Positions 8,602 through 17,460 are shown, counted from the stretch's first letter. The stretch: DNA of 64,000 bases from JAAYAY01 sp963674575 (GCA_963674575.2 CAXXQT010000009.1:1922001-1986000); one strand, 5' to 3'. The notes: generated from the sequence alone by a model not told the origin. Program-made: numbers and translations.

Positions 8602-10044
8602 TTATTCAACCGCGGCGGCCATCGCGGCCTTCACTTGCGGCGCTTCTCCGTTGGGGTCGCCATAAGTCTTGCAGTAGTCGATCAACTGGGCCGTCAGGCG
8701 ACGAACGATGGGGCGATACTCCGCGTCATCGAACCGGTTCGTCAGTTCCTGCGGATCTTCTTCCAGGTCGAACAGCCAGGGATCGTCCTTGGGCGAGTAA
8801 ACGAGCTTGTAGCGATCGCTGACGGCACACACCCAGTTCGCTCCGCCCGTGCCGCGAATAAATACGAGGTCGTTCCAGTCGTCCGGCTTCTCGCCCGCCA
8901 GCAAAGCGGAAGCGTCGCGTCCCTGCTCCTTCCCTGCAGTCTCGATCCCCATCAGGCCAAGCACGGTGGGAAGGAAATCGACGCAGGAAAGCGCCTCATC
9001 CACGACGGCCCCTGCCTGAACCTTGGTCGGATAGTACAGAACGAAGGGGATTTTGGCCGAGCCTTCGTAGGGCACGCCTTTGTTCAACCGGCCATGCTCC
9101 CCGCAAAGGTCCCCATGGTCGGCCGTGAAGACGACGATCGTTTTGTCGAGCAATCCCTCTTCGCGCAGGCAATCGAGGACCTTGCCCACGTTGTCGTCGA
9201 TGCATTTCACCATCCCGTAGTACGGGGGCATGATCCTGCGCAGACTCTTCTCGTTCACCCCCCGTTCCTTCGGCGCCCATCCCGGCGTTTGCTCGGCCGT
9301 TTTGTTGAGCGAGGCGGGAATCGGCACGTCCACATCGTCGTACATCGTGTCGTAGGGCGTCCGGACCGTGTTCGGGCCGTGTGGATCGGGAATGCTGAGC
9401 ATGTAGCAGAACGGTTCTGCCTTATGGCGACGGATGAAGTCCACCGCCTTGTCGGCCAGCCAATCGGTGGCAAAGGATTTCTCGTCGGCGCCGTCCACAC
9501 CGTAACTCGTTTGCCCCTTTGCATTTCGGGCCGCCACACGGGGACCCTCGGGCGTGTCTTCCATCTTCTTCCAGTGGCCCCGATTGAACATGAACTCGTT
9601 CTCGCTGAAGCCGAACTGCCGCTCGGGTCCCCACTGGGGCTTGCCTGCCCCGTCCAGGTGCCACTTGCCCGCGTAACCTGTGGCGTAGCCCTGACCACGA
9701 AGAATCTCGGCAAAGGTGACAACCCCGTCGTCCATGGGAATGTTGTTGGTCACCACCGGCGTGCACTGGGGATACCGGCCAGACACGAAGGATGACCGCG
9801 ACGGCGAACAAACCGGCGTGGTCGCGTAGAAGCTCGTGCAGCGGACCCCGTTCTTCGCAAGCCAGTCGATGTTCGACGTCTTGACGATCGTGCCACCGTA
9901 GCAGCCGAGCGTGTTGTAGTGGTGCTCGTCCGTGTGAAGGATCAGCAGGTTGGGCCGATCGGCTGCAGCAGCGATCGTCGCAAACCCGGACATGCAGGCG
10001 ACCACGGCGAGAAACATCGCGACGGGACAAAGCGATCGTTTCAT
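8602..10044 (-). CDS. Secreted arylsulfatase, formylglycine type
   Basis: 480 residues starting MKRSLCPVAMFLAVVACMSG, a signal peptide ending near AAAADRP. The active-site signature is CSPSR in TTPVCSPSRSSFVSGRYP, where Cys would be converted to formylglycine. Metal ligands are LHTDEHH near the N-terminus and FTADHGDLCGEHGRLNKG later. It hydrolyses a sulfate ester in the periplasm or outside; the substrate is unknown. The start is chosen at the signal peptide; the open frame continues upstream without domain content. It stands apart from the three sulfatases in the right half. Confidence 0.92.
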   Translation of the reverse strand: MKRSLCPVAMFLAVVACMSGFATIAAAADRPNLLILHTDEHHYNTLGCYGGTIVKTSNIDWLAKNGVRCTSFYATTPVCSPSRSSFVSGRYPQCTPVVTNNIPMDDGVVTFAEILRGQGYATGYAGKWHLDGAGKPQWGPERQFGFSENEFMFNRGHWKKMEDTPEGPRVAARNAKGQTSYGVDGADEKSFATDWLADKAVDFIRRHKAEPFCYMLSIPDPHGPNTVRTPYDTMYDDVDVPIPASLNKTAEQTPGWAPKERGVNEKSLRRIMPPYYGMVKCIDDNVGKVLDCLREEGLLDKTIVVFTADHGDLCGEHGRLNKGVPYEGSAKIPFVLYYPTKVQAGAVVDEALSCVDFLPTVLGLMGIETAGKEQGRDASALLAGEKPDDWNDLVFIRGTGGANWVCAVSDRYKLVYSPKDDPWLFDLEEDPQELTNRFDDAEYRPIVRRLTAQLIDYCKTYGDPNGEAPQVKAAMAAAVE

Positions 10045-10108
10045 GGGAACGCTCCCTTCAGGTTGTCGAGGGTGTTGATTTCCAGTTACGTGGACTGGCA
10101 ACTCGATG

Positions 10109-10165
10109 CCTTCGCTCCCGGAAACGCGCTTGTCCGCGGAGCGAATACCGACTTCCGCTGTTCCG
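10109..10165. repeat. Diverged copy of the TTCGCTCCGCGAA hairpin repeat
   Basis: Resembles the units at 11551-11620 and 17461-17531: CTTCGCTCCCGGAAACGCG followed by TGTCCGCGGAGCGAATACC. The arms TTCGCTCC and GGAGCGAA pair. It lies upstream of the sulfatase start. Confidence 0.6.
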
Positions 10166-10169
10166 CCTG

Positions 10170-10281
10170 GCCTTAGGCGCGGCCGATGAATAACTTTCGC
10201 CTTTGCATAGTAGCCATCACGCTCCGTCGTGATGTTGCCCAAGAAAAACCGGAAAGTTATTTGTCGGCCGGCCCTTAGGCT
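10170..10281. repeat. Nested inverted repeat (about 32-bp arms around a hairpin unit)
   Basis: Arms of about 32 bases, near 10171-10200 and 10250-10281, are imperfect reverse complements; the best-matching block is GATGAATAACTTTCGC against GGAAAGTTATTTGTC. The spacer contains the 29-base hairpin unit 10206-10234. The right arm includes the stop codon of the downstream histidine kinase gene. Confidence 0.75.
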
Positions 10282-11447
10282 GGATATCGCTTCGGCAACT
10301 CGATCCAAAACGTGGTGCCCTTCTCCTCGGTGCTCTCGAAACTCACCCGGCCCAACAGATAGCGCTCGCCGATCAGTTTCATGCTGTGCGTGCCGATTCC
10401 ACGCCCCGTAACCGCCTTCGTGCTGAACGACCGGAGGAAGACCTGCCGTTGGACTTCGTCCGTCATCACTTCCTGATTGTGGACCAGGAACCGCAGGTCC
10501 CGGCCACAATCGCGGCAACTGAGCGTCACCTTCCGACCGGGGCGCGTCGCTTCCAGCGCGTTGCGCAGCATGTTGCCGATGACCCGGGCAAGAAGGGCCC
10601 GATCGCTGGTCATCGCGCCGTCCCACACTTCCCCCAACACCACGGTCGCATTGCCGTTGTCGCCCGTCGAATGCAGGTCGCGCACGCGCTGCACGAACTC
10701 GCCCGTCTGAATCTCGTCGGCATTGACCTTGAGATCACCGGCCTCGGCAAGCATCAGTTCCCGCTGCGAGCGGATCTCGTCGCCCAGCTCGTCCAGGTAC
10801 TTCTCCAGCCCCGCAATCTCTTCCGGTTCGACAACGCCTCGGGCGGCCTTGCCGGCAATCACCTGGAAATGGGTCTTCAGACCCACCACCGTGTTCATCA
10901 CGTCATGAAAGAACACGCGGGTCAGCACGGCCAGACGACTGCGATCCCCGATGTCCTCCAGGGCCACCAGGATCAACGACTCGCCATTGATCTCCATCGG
11001 CGTGGCCGTCACCCGCATCTCCAACGCACAGCCGGGCGACGGCGATTCGACGCGCAGGCGGCAATCACCCGTCACCGTCCTTCCCGTGTTCTGCGCCTGG
11101 AGCAGGGTGCGGACGGCCCCGCAATCGATGCACGGCCTGGCGGTTCCGCAACCGTCCGGCCCTCGTGCCGCTTGCACGCAGCCGATGATCTCCCCGGGGC
11201 GGCTGCCGATCAGTTCGTCTTCCGTCCGCCCAACCAACTCAAGCAGGGCCGAGTTGGCCGTCACAAGCTGGCGTTGCCCATTGAGAACAAACACCCACGA
11301 CGGCATGGCGTCGAGCATGGCTCGAAGCGTGGCATCGCGGTTGACGGCGCCGCGTTTTCGCCGAAGTTCGTCCGCCGATTCCCGCCCGGCAGGTGCAAAG
11401 TAAGTCTCAGGGCGGTTTGGGGAGCCGCCGGTGGCGCCAGTTACCAT
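10275..11447 (-). CDS. PAS-domain sensor histidine kinase with Cys-rich PAS
   Basis: About 390 residues from MVTGATGGSPNRPE (start uncertain). A PAS domain (residues about 40-165) contains the cluster C-x9-C-x5-C-x2-C in CVQAARGPDGCGTARPCIDC, which could bind a metal, Fe-S or heme and make the kinase a redox sensor; that role is inference. The H-box is RVFFHDVMNTVVGLKTH. The ATPase domain has NMLRNALEA, the glycine box GRGIGTHSMK and EKGTTFWIELP. No transmembrane helix, so it is cytoplasmic. No response regulator is adjacent. The stop codon lies inside a repeat arm. Confidence 0.85.
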   Translation of the reverse strand: MVTGATGGSPNRPETYFAPAGRESADELRRKRGAVNRDATLRAMLDAMPSWVFVLNGQRQLVTANSALLELVGRTEDELIGSRPGEIIGCVQAARGPDGCGTARPCIDCGAVRTLLQAQNTGRTVTGDCRLRVESPSPGCALEMRVTATPMEINGESLILVALEDIGDRSRLAVLTRVFFHDVMNTVVGLKTHFQVIAGKAARGVVEPEEIAGLEKYLDELGDEIRSQRELMLAEAGDLKVNADEIQTGEFVQRVRDLHSTGDNGNATVVLGEVWDGAMTSDRALLARVIGNMLRNALEATRPGRKVTLSCRDCGRDLRFLVHNQEVMTDEVQRQVFLRSFSTKAVTGRGIGTHSMKLIGERYLLGRVSFESTEEKGTTFWIELPKRYPA

Positions 11448-11857
11448 AAGAAAGCGAGTCCCGCTACGTAGTGGAAGGAGGTTGCCGCCGCGCTTCCCGA
11501 TCCGAACATTCGCGCCCGCGATGTCGGACTCTCGTCGATTCGGTCCCAAAGTCGCTCTTCGCTCCGCGAAGAGGCGATTTGTGCGGAGCGAACAACCACA
11601 CTCGTTGTTGCGCCACTCCTTACCAGCCTAATCCATCGGGGGGGCCGGCTCAAGACGCGTACCTAGCCCGAATTAGGGAGGCCAGCGGAGCCTCGCCCTC
11701 TTCCCTGTGGATTGACACTGGAGAACGTGGGGGGTAGAACCCTTGTATTCCTGCGGTGGTGGTTCCCCAGAGCAAGCTGGAAGGCGACCTGCCTCGCACT
11801 ATGCCCCGGCAACTCCTTCTTCCTACGGGTGCGTCTGCGCTTCCCGAAAGAGCGGCT
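11448..11857. other. Gene-free divergent intergenic region with a repeat
   Basis: About 410 bases between a minus-strand kinase and a plus-strand membrane protein. It holds the structured repeat at 11551-11620 and probably two divergent promoters. The rest (11640-11850) shows short GAGGC/GCCTC pairing but no gene. Confidence 0.5.
11551..11620. repeat. Two-hairpin dispersed repeat, copy A
   Basis: About 70 bases, roughly 80% identical to 17461-17531. First hairpin arms TTCGCTCCGC and GCGGAGCGAA; second hairpin arms AACAAC and GTTGTT. Both stems are kept in the other copy. Confidence 0.8.
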
Positions 11858-12352
11858 ATGAGCAATTCAAATCCCTTCCAATCCGGCTCGATCCCTGAAG
11901 GCTCCTGGGAAAGCCAGCCTCAGACGGAATCGACCCTCCACGACTCCACCTACTTACTTGCCCGGACCAAACCATGGGTGCGTTTCATCGCCGTCCTCGG
12001 TATTGTCATGAGCCTCTTTGCCGTAGGCTCCGCGGTCCTCACGGCCAGCACATTCGCCCGGATGCCGGGCGGTCCTCCTGGATTTCTTACAGGCATGATG
12101 GTGGTGCAGGTTGGGTTTATGATCCTCATTTGTCTCCTCTTCTATTTCGTGCCGTCCGTCCTGCTCTGGCACTACGGAACCCGAATCGCCGACCACCTCC
12201 GAGAAAAGAGCTCCACGAGTTTCGTGGCCGCCCTCACGGCTCAGAAGTCCTTCTGGAAATACCTTGGAATCGTCGCTCTCGTCGTGATGGTGCTCTACGG
12301 CCTGATGCTGGCGGCGATGTTCTCCTTTATCATGCTGGGCGCAATGCGATGA
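11858..12352 (+). CDS. Small membrane protein, paralogue 1 (TKPWVR family)
   Basis: 164 residues from MSNSNPFQSGSIPE; the ATG follows GAAAGAGCGGCT. An N-terminal hydrophilic stretch with the Asn-Pro-(Phe/Tyr)-Gln-Ser start common in planctomycete membrane proteins, then LARTKPWVRFIAVLGIVMS, two to three hydrophobic helices, LLWHYGTRIADHL, and AQKSFWKYLGIVALVVMVLY. The same blocks occur in the next gene. I think of DUF5362, not confirmed. Function unknown; probably in the inner membrane with the soluble loop carrying AQKSFWKY facing the cytoplasm. Confidence 0.8.
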   Translation: MSNSNPFQSGSIPEGSWESQPQTESTLHDSTYLLARTKPWVRFIAVLGIVMSLFAVGSAVLTASTFARMPGGPPGFLTGMMVVQVGFMILICLLFYFVPSVLLWHYGTRIADHLREKSSTSFVAALTAQKSFWKYLGIVALVVMVLYGLMLAAMFSFIMLGAMR

Positions 12353-12398
12353 ACATGCGCATTTCAAGGCACGGTGAGTTTTAAACCGGACAGGCAAC

Positions 12399-12872
12399 AT
12401 GAGTGAACTCAATCCCTACCAGTCGCCCACCACTCCCGTTGACCAATGGGAAGCCCTTCCCGGCTCTGAGATAGAACTCCAGCAGGCAGCCGTCGTGCTC
12501 TCCCAGACCAAGCCATGGGTTCGCCTGCTTTCCGTGCTGGGCTTTCTCATGTTCGGCATCATGATTCTCGCTTTCGTGGGCATCGCTCTGAGCGCAGTGC
12601 CAAACGGCGCTGCCGGGCCGTCGGTGTTGGTCTCCGTCTTGTTCCTTCCCTTCGGCCTGATCTTCCTTCTGGTTCCAGCCCTCCTGCTGTGGAACTACGC
12701 CAGCCGGATTGCTGCGTTTCTGGTCAGCCAGGACCCGCAGTCCCTGGCCACCGCCGTCGGGGCGCAGAAGTCCTTCTGGAAATACTCAGGCGTCGTTGCC
12801 GCGATCATCACCGTCCTCTATGCGGGCGCCATTCTTGTGAGACTCTTCGTGTTCTTCGGTACGGGAATCTGA
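12399..12872 (+). CDS. Small membrane protein, paralogue 2 (TKPWVR family)
   Basis: 157 residues from MSELNPYQSPTTPVD, 46 bases after paralogue 1 and surely a tandem duplicate. Shared blocks in the same order are LSQTKPWVRLLSVLGFLM, LLWNYASRIAAFL and AQKSFWKYSGVVAAIITVLY; the inter-helix loops differ. Two to three membrane helices are visible. The pair is likely co-transcribed and may form a heteromer. No function can be assigned. Confidence 0.82.
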   Translation: MSELNPYQSPTTPVDQWEALPGSEIELQQAAVVLSQTKPWVRLLSVLGFLMFGIMILAFVGIALSAVPNGAAGPSVLVSVLFLPFGLIFLLVPALLLWNYASRIAAFLVSQDPQSLATAVGAQKSFWKYSGVVAAIITVLYAGAILVRLFVFFGTGI

Positions 12873-12974
12873 CAGCGCCGCACCCGTTGAAAAACGCGAT
12901 CGGTGCTGCGTCAGTAGGTACCAAGCGCCGTACGGTTTCTGACTTGCCGAGCGATATTCCCCTCGAGATCTGCC

Positions 12975-14195
12975 ATGCCGCTTCGCTATTTCCTGCCACT
13001 CCTGCCTACCGCCCTCCTCTTCGTCATGCTGCTGTCTGCTTCGTCACAAGCAGTGGCGGAAGACACCGAGCTGGATCGGCAAACGCTCTTTCAGCGGGAA
13101 GGCCACAACACCTATCGCATCCCGTCCATCGTCCTCACGGCCAAAGGAACCGTGCTGGCCTTCACCGGCAAGCGCAAAGGTTCGAGCAGTGATTTCGGCC
13201 ATCCCACCGACGTGGTTCTCCGCCGCAGCACCGATGGCGGCAAGAACTTCGGCCCCCCGGTCACGATCGCCACGGCGCCGGAAACCGACATCCATAGCGG
13301 CCCCGTCGTCATCGATCGCCACTCCCAACGGATCTTCAAGTTTTGCCGCTATTGGCCCGCCGGGGGCAAGCCGAGGGAAACCGTCTACCAGACGCCCTAC
13401 TCCGAAATGCGCCGGCGCGGCCTGATCGACCACCTCATCATCAGCAGCGACGATGGCCAAACGTGGACCGACCCGAAACCCCTGCCGCTTCCCTATCCGG
13501 ACGACGCCGTCAGTTGCGGCACCGGCAACGGAAACCACGGCATCCAACTCGCCGACGGCCGCCTGCTCATCCAGGGCGCCTACGTTCCCCGAAGCGGCCC
13601 CCATGCCGACCAGCGCGTCATGTGCGTCTTCCTCAGCGACGATCGCGGCGAAACGTGGCGAATGGGCGCCGCCGCGCCCAGTCCCGTGATCCGAGAATAC
13701 ACCCTGGCCCAGCTTGCCGACGGCTCGATCTACTACAATTTCCGCAACGGCGTGAAGGGGGTCATTTACCGTTGGGTCGGCCGGCACGAAAGCCCGGGCG
13801 AGGTGTTCCCCGAACTCGTCGAAGACAAGCAACTCTATGAGCCCCGCTGCCACGCCGGACTGGCCTTCGCGCCGCCCACGGAAGATCATCCCCAGGGCGC
13901 GCTGTTGTTCTCGAACCCACGCCCCATGGGCGACGACAACACGTTTCTCGACGGGCGCCGTCGCGACCTGTCTATCCTGGCAAGCCTCGATGGCGGACGC
14001 ACCTGGCCGATCCTTCGGCAAATCGATCGACGCCCCGCTGCCTACAGCGACCTGGCAACCGACGGGCGCACGGTGCACTGCCTTTTCGAAACGGGCGAGC
14101 GCAACTGCTATGAGCGGATGGATTATCTGCAACTGCCCCTGGAGCAGTTGCTGGCGTGTCCATCGCCACACCCTCGGGCTGAATCCAAAAACTGA
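12975..14195 (+). CDS. Secreted sialidase (neuraminidase) with Asp-box repeats
   Basis: 406 residues with a signal peptide (FLPLLPTALLFVMLLSASSQAVAED). The conserved YRIP arginine motif follows, then four Asp boxes: STDGGKNF, SSDDGQTW, SDDRGETW and SLDGGRTW, giving a six-bladed GH33-type propeller. It would release terminal sialic acid or act on a related glycan outside the cytoplasm; many environmental members of this fold are uncharacterised. It stands alone, without sialic acid catabolism genes nearby, although a sialate O-acetylesterase-like gene occurs at 51338-53089. Confidence 0.85.
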   Translation: MPLRYFLPLLPTALLFVMLLSASSQAVAEDTELDRQTLFQREGHNTYRIPSIVLTAKGTVLAFTGKRKGSSSDFGHPTDVVLRRSTDGGKNFGPPVTIATAPETDIHSGPVVIDRHSQRIFKFCRYWPAGGKPRETVYQTPYSEMRRRGLIDHLIISSDDGQTWTDPKPLPLPYPDDAVSCGTGNGNHGIQLADGRLLIQGAYVPRSGPHADQRVMCVFLSDDRGETWRMGAAAPSPVIREYTLAQLADGSIYYNFRNGVKGVIYRWVGRHESPGEVFPELVEDKQLYEPRCHAGLAFAPPTEDHPQGALLFSNPRPMGDDNTFLDGRRRDLSILASLDGGRTWPILRQIDRRPAAYSDLATDGRTVHCLFETGERNCYERMDYLQLPLEQLLACPSPHPRAESKN

Positions 14196-14314
14196 ATCTC
14201 GAGATCCGAACAAATCCTAATGCAAGAAGTCCCGAACCCCACACGGGAGGTTTAGGACATTTGCATTTCGGATTTTGAATTTGTTTCGTATTTCGAGATT
14301 CGTATTTCGGATTT
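14192..14314. repeat. Palindromic element A beside lutC
   Basis: About 123 bases: left arm GAATCTCGAGATCCGAACAA, a centre with AGGTTTAGGACATTTG, and right arm TTGTTTCGTATTTCGAGATTC, which pairs with the left. It matches element B (15019-15144) throughout, in the same orientation. It separates the sialidase stop from the lutC stop. Confidence 0.85.
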
Positions 14315-14322
14315 CAAGAAGT

Positions 14323-14973
14323 TTATCCCACCAGCAGTACCACCAACCTCTTCGGTCCGTGAACCCCGAGAATAAGAATCTTCTCGATATCGGCCGTGCG
14401 GCTGGGTCCGGTGATAAAGACGAACTCGCCGCGGAGCTCCGGATCGGCCGCCCGGGCTGCAATCTTCTCCCACGCCGCGGGCATGTGCTCCGCAAGCTGC
14501 TCGGTCTTGGCGATCACGATGCAGAGCGGCGGCAGGTAGCACATGAGTCGGTGATGGGGCGTGGCGCAGGCCACCATGACCGAACCCGTATCGGCCAGGA
14601 GCGTGTCGGCGCCCACCAGCGCCGCGGGCAGCTTGCCCAGTTCGGTCGCGTCAGTCTCGGGTTGCTCGCCCACGAAGCACTCGGGCGGAAGATCAGAGAC
14701 CAGTTCGTCGCAAAGAGGATGATCGGTCCGAGCGATGAACTCGGCATCCAGCCCTTCCACGATCTCGGCCAGCTTCTCCGCCGCCGCCTCCATCGTCTCC
14801 AGGCGATGCACCTCGCCGGTAACGGCTTCCAGTTCCTCGACAAAACGATCCGCCATCTGATCGACAGACGGATTCTCCACCGGCCAAATCTCCGGAATCG
14901 GCGGCAATTGCCGTTCCGGTTCGTTGCTCAGGCAGGTGCGAATGCGGGAAAGAATGGCGTCGCGGCTACTCAT
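14323..14973 (-). CDS. lutC: Lactate utilization protein C (LUD domain)
   Basis: 216 residues from MSSRDAILSRIRTCL, a typical LutC start. A single LUD domain with the conserved ATELGKLPAALVGADTLLADTGSVMV block and a C-terminal GPSRTADIEKILILGVHGPKRL. With LutA and LutB it forms the iron-sulfur L-lactate dehydrogenase complex that oxidises lactate to pyruvate, peripheral at the cytoplasmic membrane. It is third in the order lutA-lutB-lutC on the minus strand but separated from lutB by a 126-base palindrome, so its expression may be uncoupled from lutAB. Confidence 0.93.
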   Translation of the reverse strand: MSSRDAILSRIRTCLSNEPERQLPPIPEIWPVENPSVDQMADRFVEELEAVTGEVHRLETMEAAAEKLAEIVEGLDAEFIARTDHPLCDELVSDLPPECFVGEQPETDATELGKLPAALVGADTLLADTGSVMVACATPHHRLMCYLPPLCIVIAKTEQLAEHMPAAWEKIAARAADPELRGEFVFITGPSRTADIEKILILGVHGPKRLVVLLVG

Positions 14974-15018
14974 GGTTATGTCACTCGATACGCAGTATCG
15001 TCTTGGAAAAAACACGAA

Positions 15019-15144
15019 ATACGAATCTCGAAATCCGAAACAAATTCAAATGCCAGAAGCTCGAAACCCCCTATCGCAGGTTTAAGACATTTGTATTTCC
15101 GATTTTGAATTTGTTTCGTATTTCGTATTTCGATATTCGGATTT
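15019..15144. repeat. Palindromic element B between lutB and lutC
   Basis: Second copy of the element at 14192-14314. Left arm CGAATCTCGAAATCCGAAAC pairs with TTTCGTATTTCGATATTCGG in the right arm, around a centre with AGGTTTAAGACATTTG. Its right edge overlaps the lutB stop codon by two bases, and it ends about 45 bases before the lutC start. Confidence 0.88.
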
Positions 15145-16570
15145 AGTCCTTCTTGGCAGGCTTCAAGTTTTTCCCTTCCTGGCGCCACCATTTGCGGAAA
15201 CTGCCGCGACCGGGAACCTGGGGCAACTCGCGGCCACGGGTCCAGGCGCCGAGCTTGTCGGGGTGCCAGGGGAGGAAGCGGGCCATGCGAACGCCCAGCT
15301 TGACGGCCGTCATCGCCAGCCCGTAGCGCTTCGGACCCTGGAACATCCACGACCAGGCTCGCCAGATGATCCGCTCACTCAGCAGGTTCATGGGCGACCG
15401 TTCGTTGACGGCCCGGTGCCGAAGGTGGACCAACTGGTGTGGAATGTCGATCTTCACGGGGCACACTTCGCTGCACGCCCCGCACAACGACGACGCGAAG
15501 GGCAGTTTGGCGGCCTTGTCCATTCCGACCAGGTGAGGCGTGATGATCGAGCCGATCGGTCCGGGATAGACCCAGCCGTAGGCCCAGCCGCCCACGCGAC
15601 GGTAAACCGGGCACGCATTCAGGCACGCCCCGCAACGGATGCAGAACAGGCCCATTCGCGCCTTGGGATCGGCCAGCACGTTCGTCCGCCCGTTGTCGAG
15701 GATGACAATGTGCAACTTCTTCCCCGGCGTGGCGCCGTGGAACAGGTGGGTGTAGGTGGTCAGCTTCTGCCCCGTGCCGCTTCGAGCCAGCAGGTTGAGG
15801 AACTGGGGCAGGTACTGGATGCTGGGTATGACCTTCTCGATGCCCATGAGGGCCACGTGGATCGGCGGCGTGGCGGTCGACAGGCCCGCGTTGCCCTCGT
15901 TTTCGACGACGACGAAGGAGCCCGTGTCGGCAATACCGAAGTTGCAGCCGGACATACCCATGTCGGCGTTGATGAACTCTTCACGGAGATGCCGTCGAGC
16001 AATGTCGGTCAGCGCCTGGTGCTCGGCCGTGTAGGGTTCGTCCAACTTCTCGGAAAACAGCTTTCCCACGTCTTCGGCCGAAAGGTGCAGGGCCGGCGTG
16101 ACGATGTGGGTGGGTCGCTGCTTGGCCAACTGGACGAGATATTCGCCCAGGTCCGTCTCGACGGCCCGGATGCCCGCCGATTCGAAGGTGTGGTTCAGCT
16201 CCATCTCCTCGCTGACCATCGACTTGGCCTTCACCACGGTCTTGACGTTGTTCTCCTGGGCGATGTCCAGCACGATCCGGTTGGCTTCTTCCGCATCCTT
16301 GGCCCAGTGAACGACGGCCCCGCGGGCGGTAATGTTTCGCTCGAACTCGACAAGCAGCTTGTCGAGATTGCCGATGGCATAGTCCTTGATCCCGTTGGCC
16401 GCAGCACGCCAATCTTGGTAATAAGGGATCTGGCGAAGAAGATCCTGGTTGTGCTTGGTGGATCGTTCGGCGCAGATGCCCATGGACACGCTGCCCTTGG
16501 GCTCGAACAGACCCGCATTCTCGGCCTTGAGAAACTCGGCGCCTTCGAGATGAAGCTGGTGGTCGGACAT
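15143..16570 (-). CDS. lutB: Lactate utilization protein B, LUD plus ferredoxin domain
   Basis: 475 residues, full length. The N-terminal LUD domain includes GCNFGIADTGSFVVVENEGN. The C-terminal part carries two [4Fe-4S] motifs, CIRCGACLNACPVY and CGACSEVCPVKID. It transfers electrons from lactate within the LutABC complex. The ATG at 16570 (MSDHQLHLEG) is 60 bases after the lutA stop, so the two are co-transcribed. The last codons reach the palindromic element that separates it from lutC. Confidence 0.95.
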   Translation of the reverse strand: MSDHQLHLEGAEFLKAENAGLFEPKGSVSMGICAERSTKHNQDLLRQIPYYQDWRAAANGIKDYAIGNLDKLLVEFERNITARGAVVHWAKDAEEANRIVLDIAQENNVKTVVKAKSMVSEEMELNHTFESAGIRAVETDLGEYLVQLAKQRPTHIVTPALHLSAEDVGKLFSEKLDEPYTAEHQALTDIARRHLREEFINADMGMSGCNFGIADTGSFVVVENEGNAGLSTATPPIHVALMGIEKVIPSIQYLPQFLNLLARSGTGQKLTTYTHLFHGATPGKKLHIVILDNGRTNVLADPKARMGLFCIRCGACLNACPVYRRVGGWAYGWVYPGPIGSIITPHLVGMDKAAKLPFASSLCGACSEVCPVKIDIPHQLVHLRHRAVNERSPMNLLSERIIWRAWSWMFQGPKRYGLAMTAVKLGVRMARFLPWHPDKLGAWTRGRELPQVPGRGSFRKWWRQEGKNLKPAKKD

Positions 16571-16629
16571 GGCAATCAGTTGTTGGGGGTCAGGGTTCAG
16601 GGTTCAGGGCTCTTCCTGAAGCCTGGCGA

Positions 16630-17400
16630 CTATTCCTGGACGAGCAATTCGGAAATGTGTTTGCACTGGATGTGGCGGGTGGCTTTGTCGCGGCGGAGGA
16701 TGCCGCCCACGTGCATCAGGCAACTGATGTCGATCGAGGTGACCACGTCGGCCCCCGTCTTCACGATGTTCTCCACCTTCGTCTTGCCCATGGCCAACGA
16801 CGTGCCCGGCATCTTCACGCTGAACGTGCCGCCAAAACCGCAGCACTCTTCAATGTTGGGCAGTTCACGATAGTCGATGTCGCGGATGTTCTGCAGGAGC
16901 GTGAGCGGTTGTTCGAAGATCCCCAGCTCGCGCCGCCCGTGGCAGCCGCTGTGCATGGTGACCTTCTCGGGAAAGCGGGCCCCGGTATCAGTCACGCCGA
17001 GGATATTGACGAGAAATTCCGTGAGCTCGAAGACACGCTGGCCAATGCCGACAATCCGCTCATCGGGATCGACATGTTCGAAAAACACGCGGCACATGGC
17101 CGTGCATGACCCCGACGGAGAAACAATCCACTTGTACGACTCGAAGGCGTCGCAGAACTGGTGAATCACTCCGCGAGCTTCTTCCCAGTATCCGGAGTTG
17201 AAGGCGGGCTGCCCGCAGCAGGTCTGCTCTTCCGGGTAGGCCAGCGGCACGCCGTACCTGGTCAGCAGCTTGGCCGTTGCTTCGCCGATTTCCGGGAAGA
17301 ACTGGTCAATGTAGCAGGGAATGAAGAGAGCAACCGTGTCGCCCGGCTCGTACTTGGGGTAGTCCCAGGTGGGCCGGGGGCTGGCGTTGGGCTGAGTCAT
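16630..17400 (-). CDS. lutA: Lactate utilization protein A, CCG-domain Fe-S protein
   Basis: 256 residues with two CCG domains: CCGQPAFNSGYWEEA and CCGFGGTFSVKMPG, plus HSGCHGRRELG, which together bind Fe-S clusters as in heterodisulfide-reductase-like subunits. This is the first gene of lutABC; its N-terminus PGDTVALFIPCYIDQFFPE is the conserved LutA start, so about 15 residues before it may be extra. Lactate here may come from the fucose or rhamnose catabolism suggested by the right half; that is inference. Confidence 0.94.
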   Translation of the reverse strand: MTQPNASPRPTWDYPKYEPGDTVALFIPCYIDQFFPEIGEATAKLLTRYGVPLAYPEEQTCCGQPAFNSGYWEEARGVIHQFCDAFESYKWIVSPSGSCTAMCRVFFEHVDPDERIVGIGQRVFELTEFLVNILGVTDTGARFPEKVTMHSGCHGRRELGIFEQPLTLLQNIRDIDYRELPNIEECCGFGGTFSVKMPGTSLAMGKTKVENIVKTGADVVTSIDISCLMHVGGILRRDKATRHIQCKHISELLVQE

Positions 17401-17460
17401 CGTGAATTCGCGGTCGTCCTACGGTTCTTTGTATCGGGGCAGGAACAAATGCCGCACATG

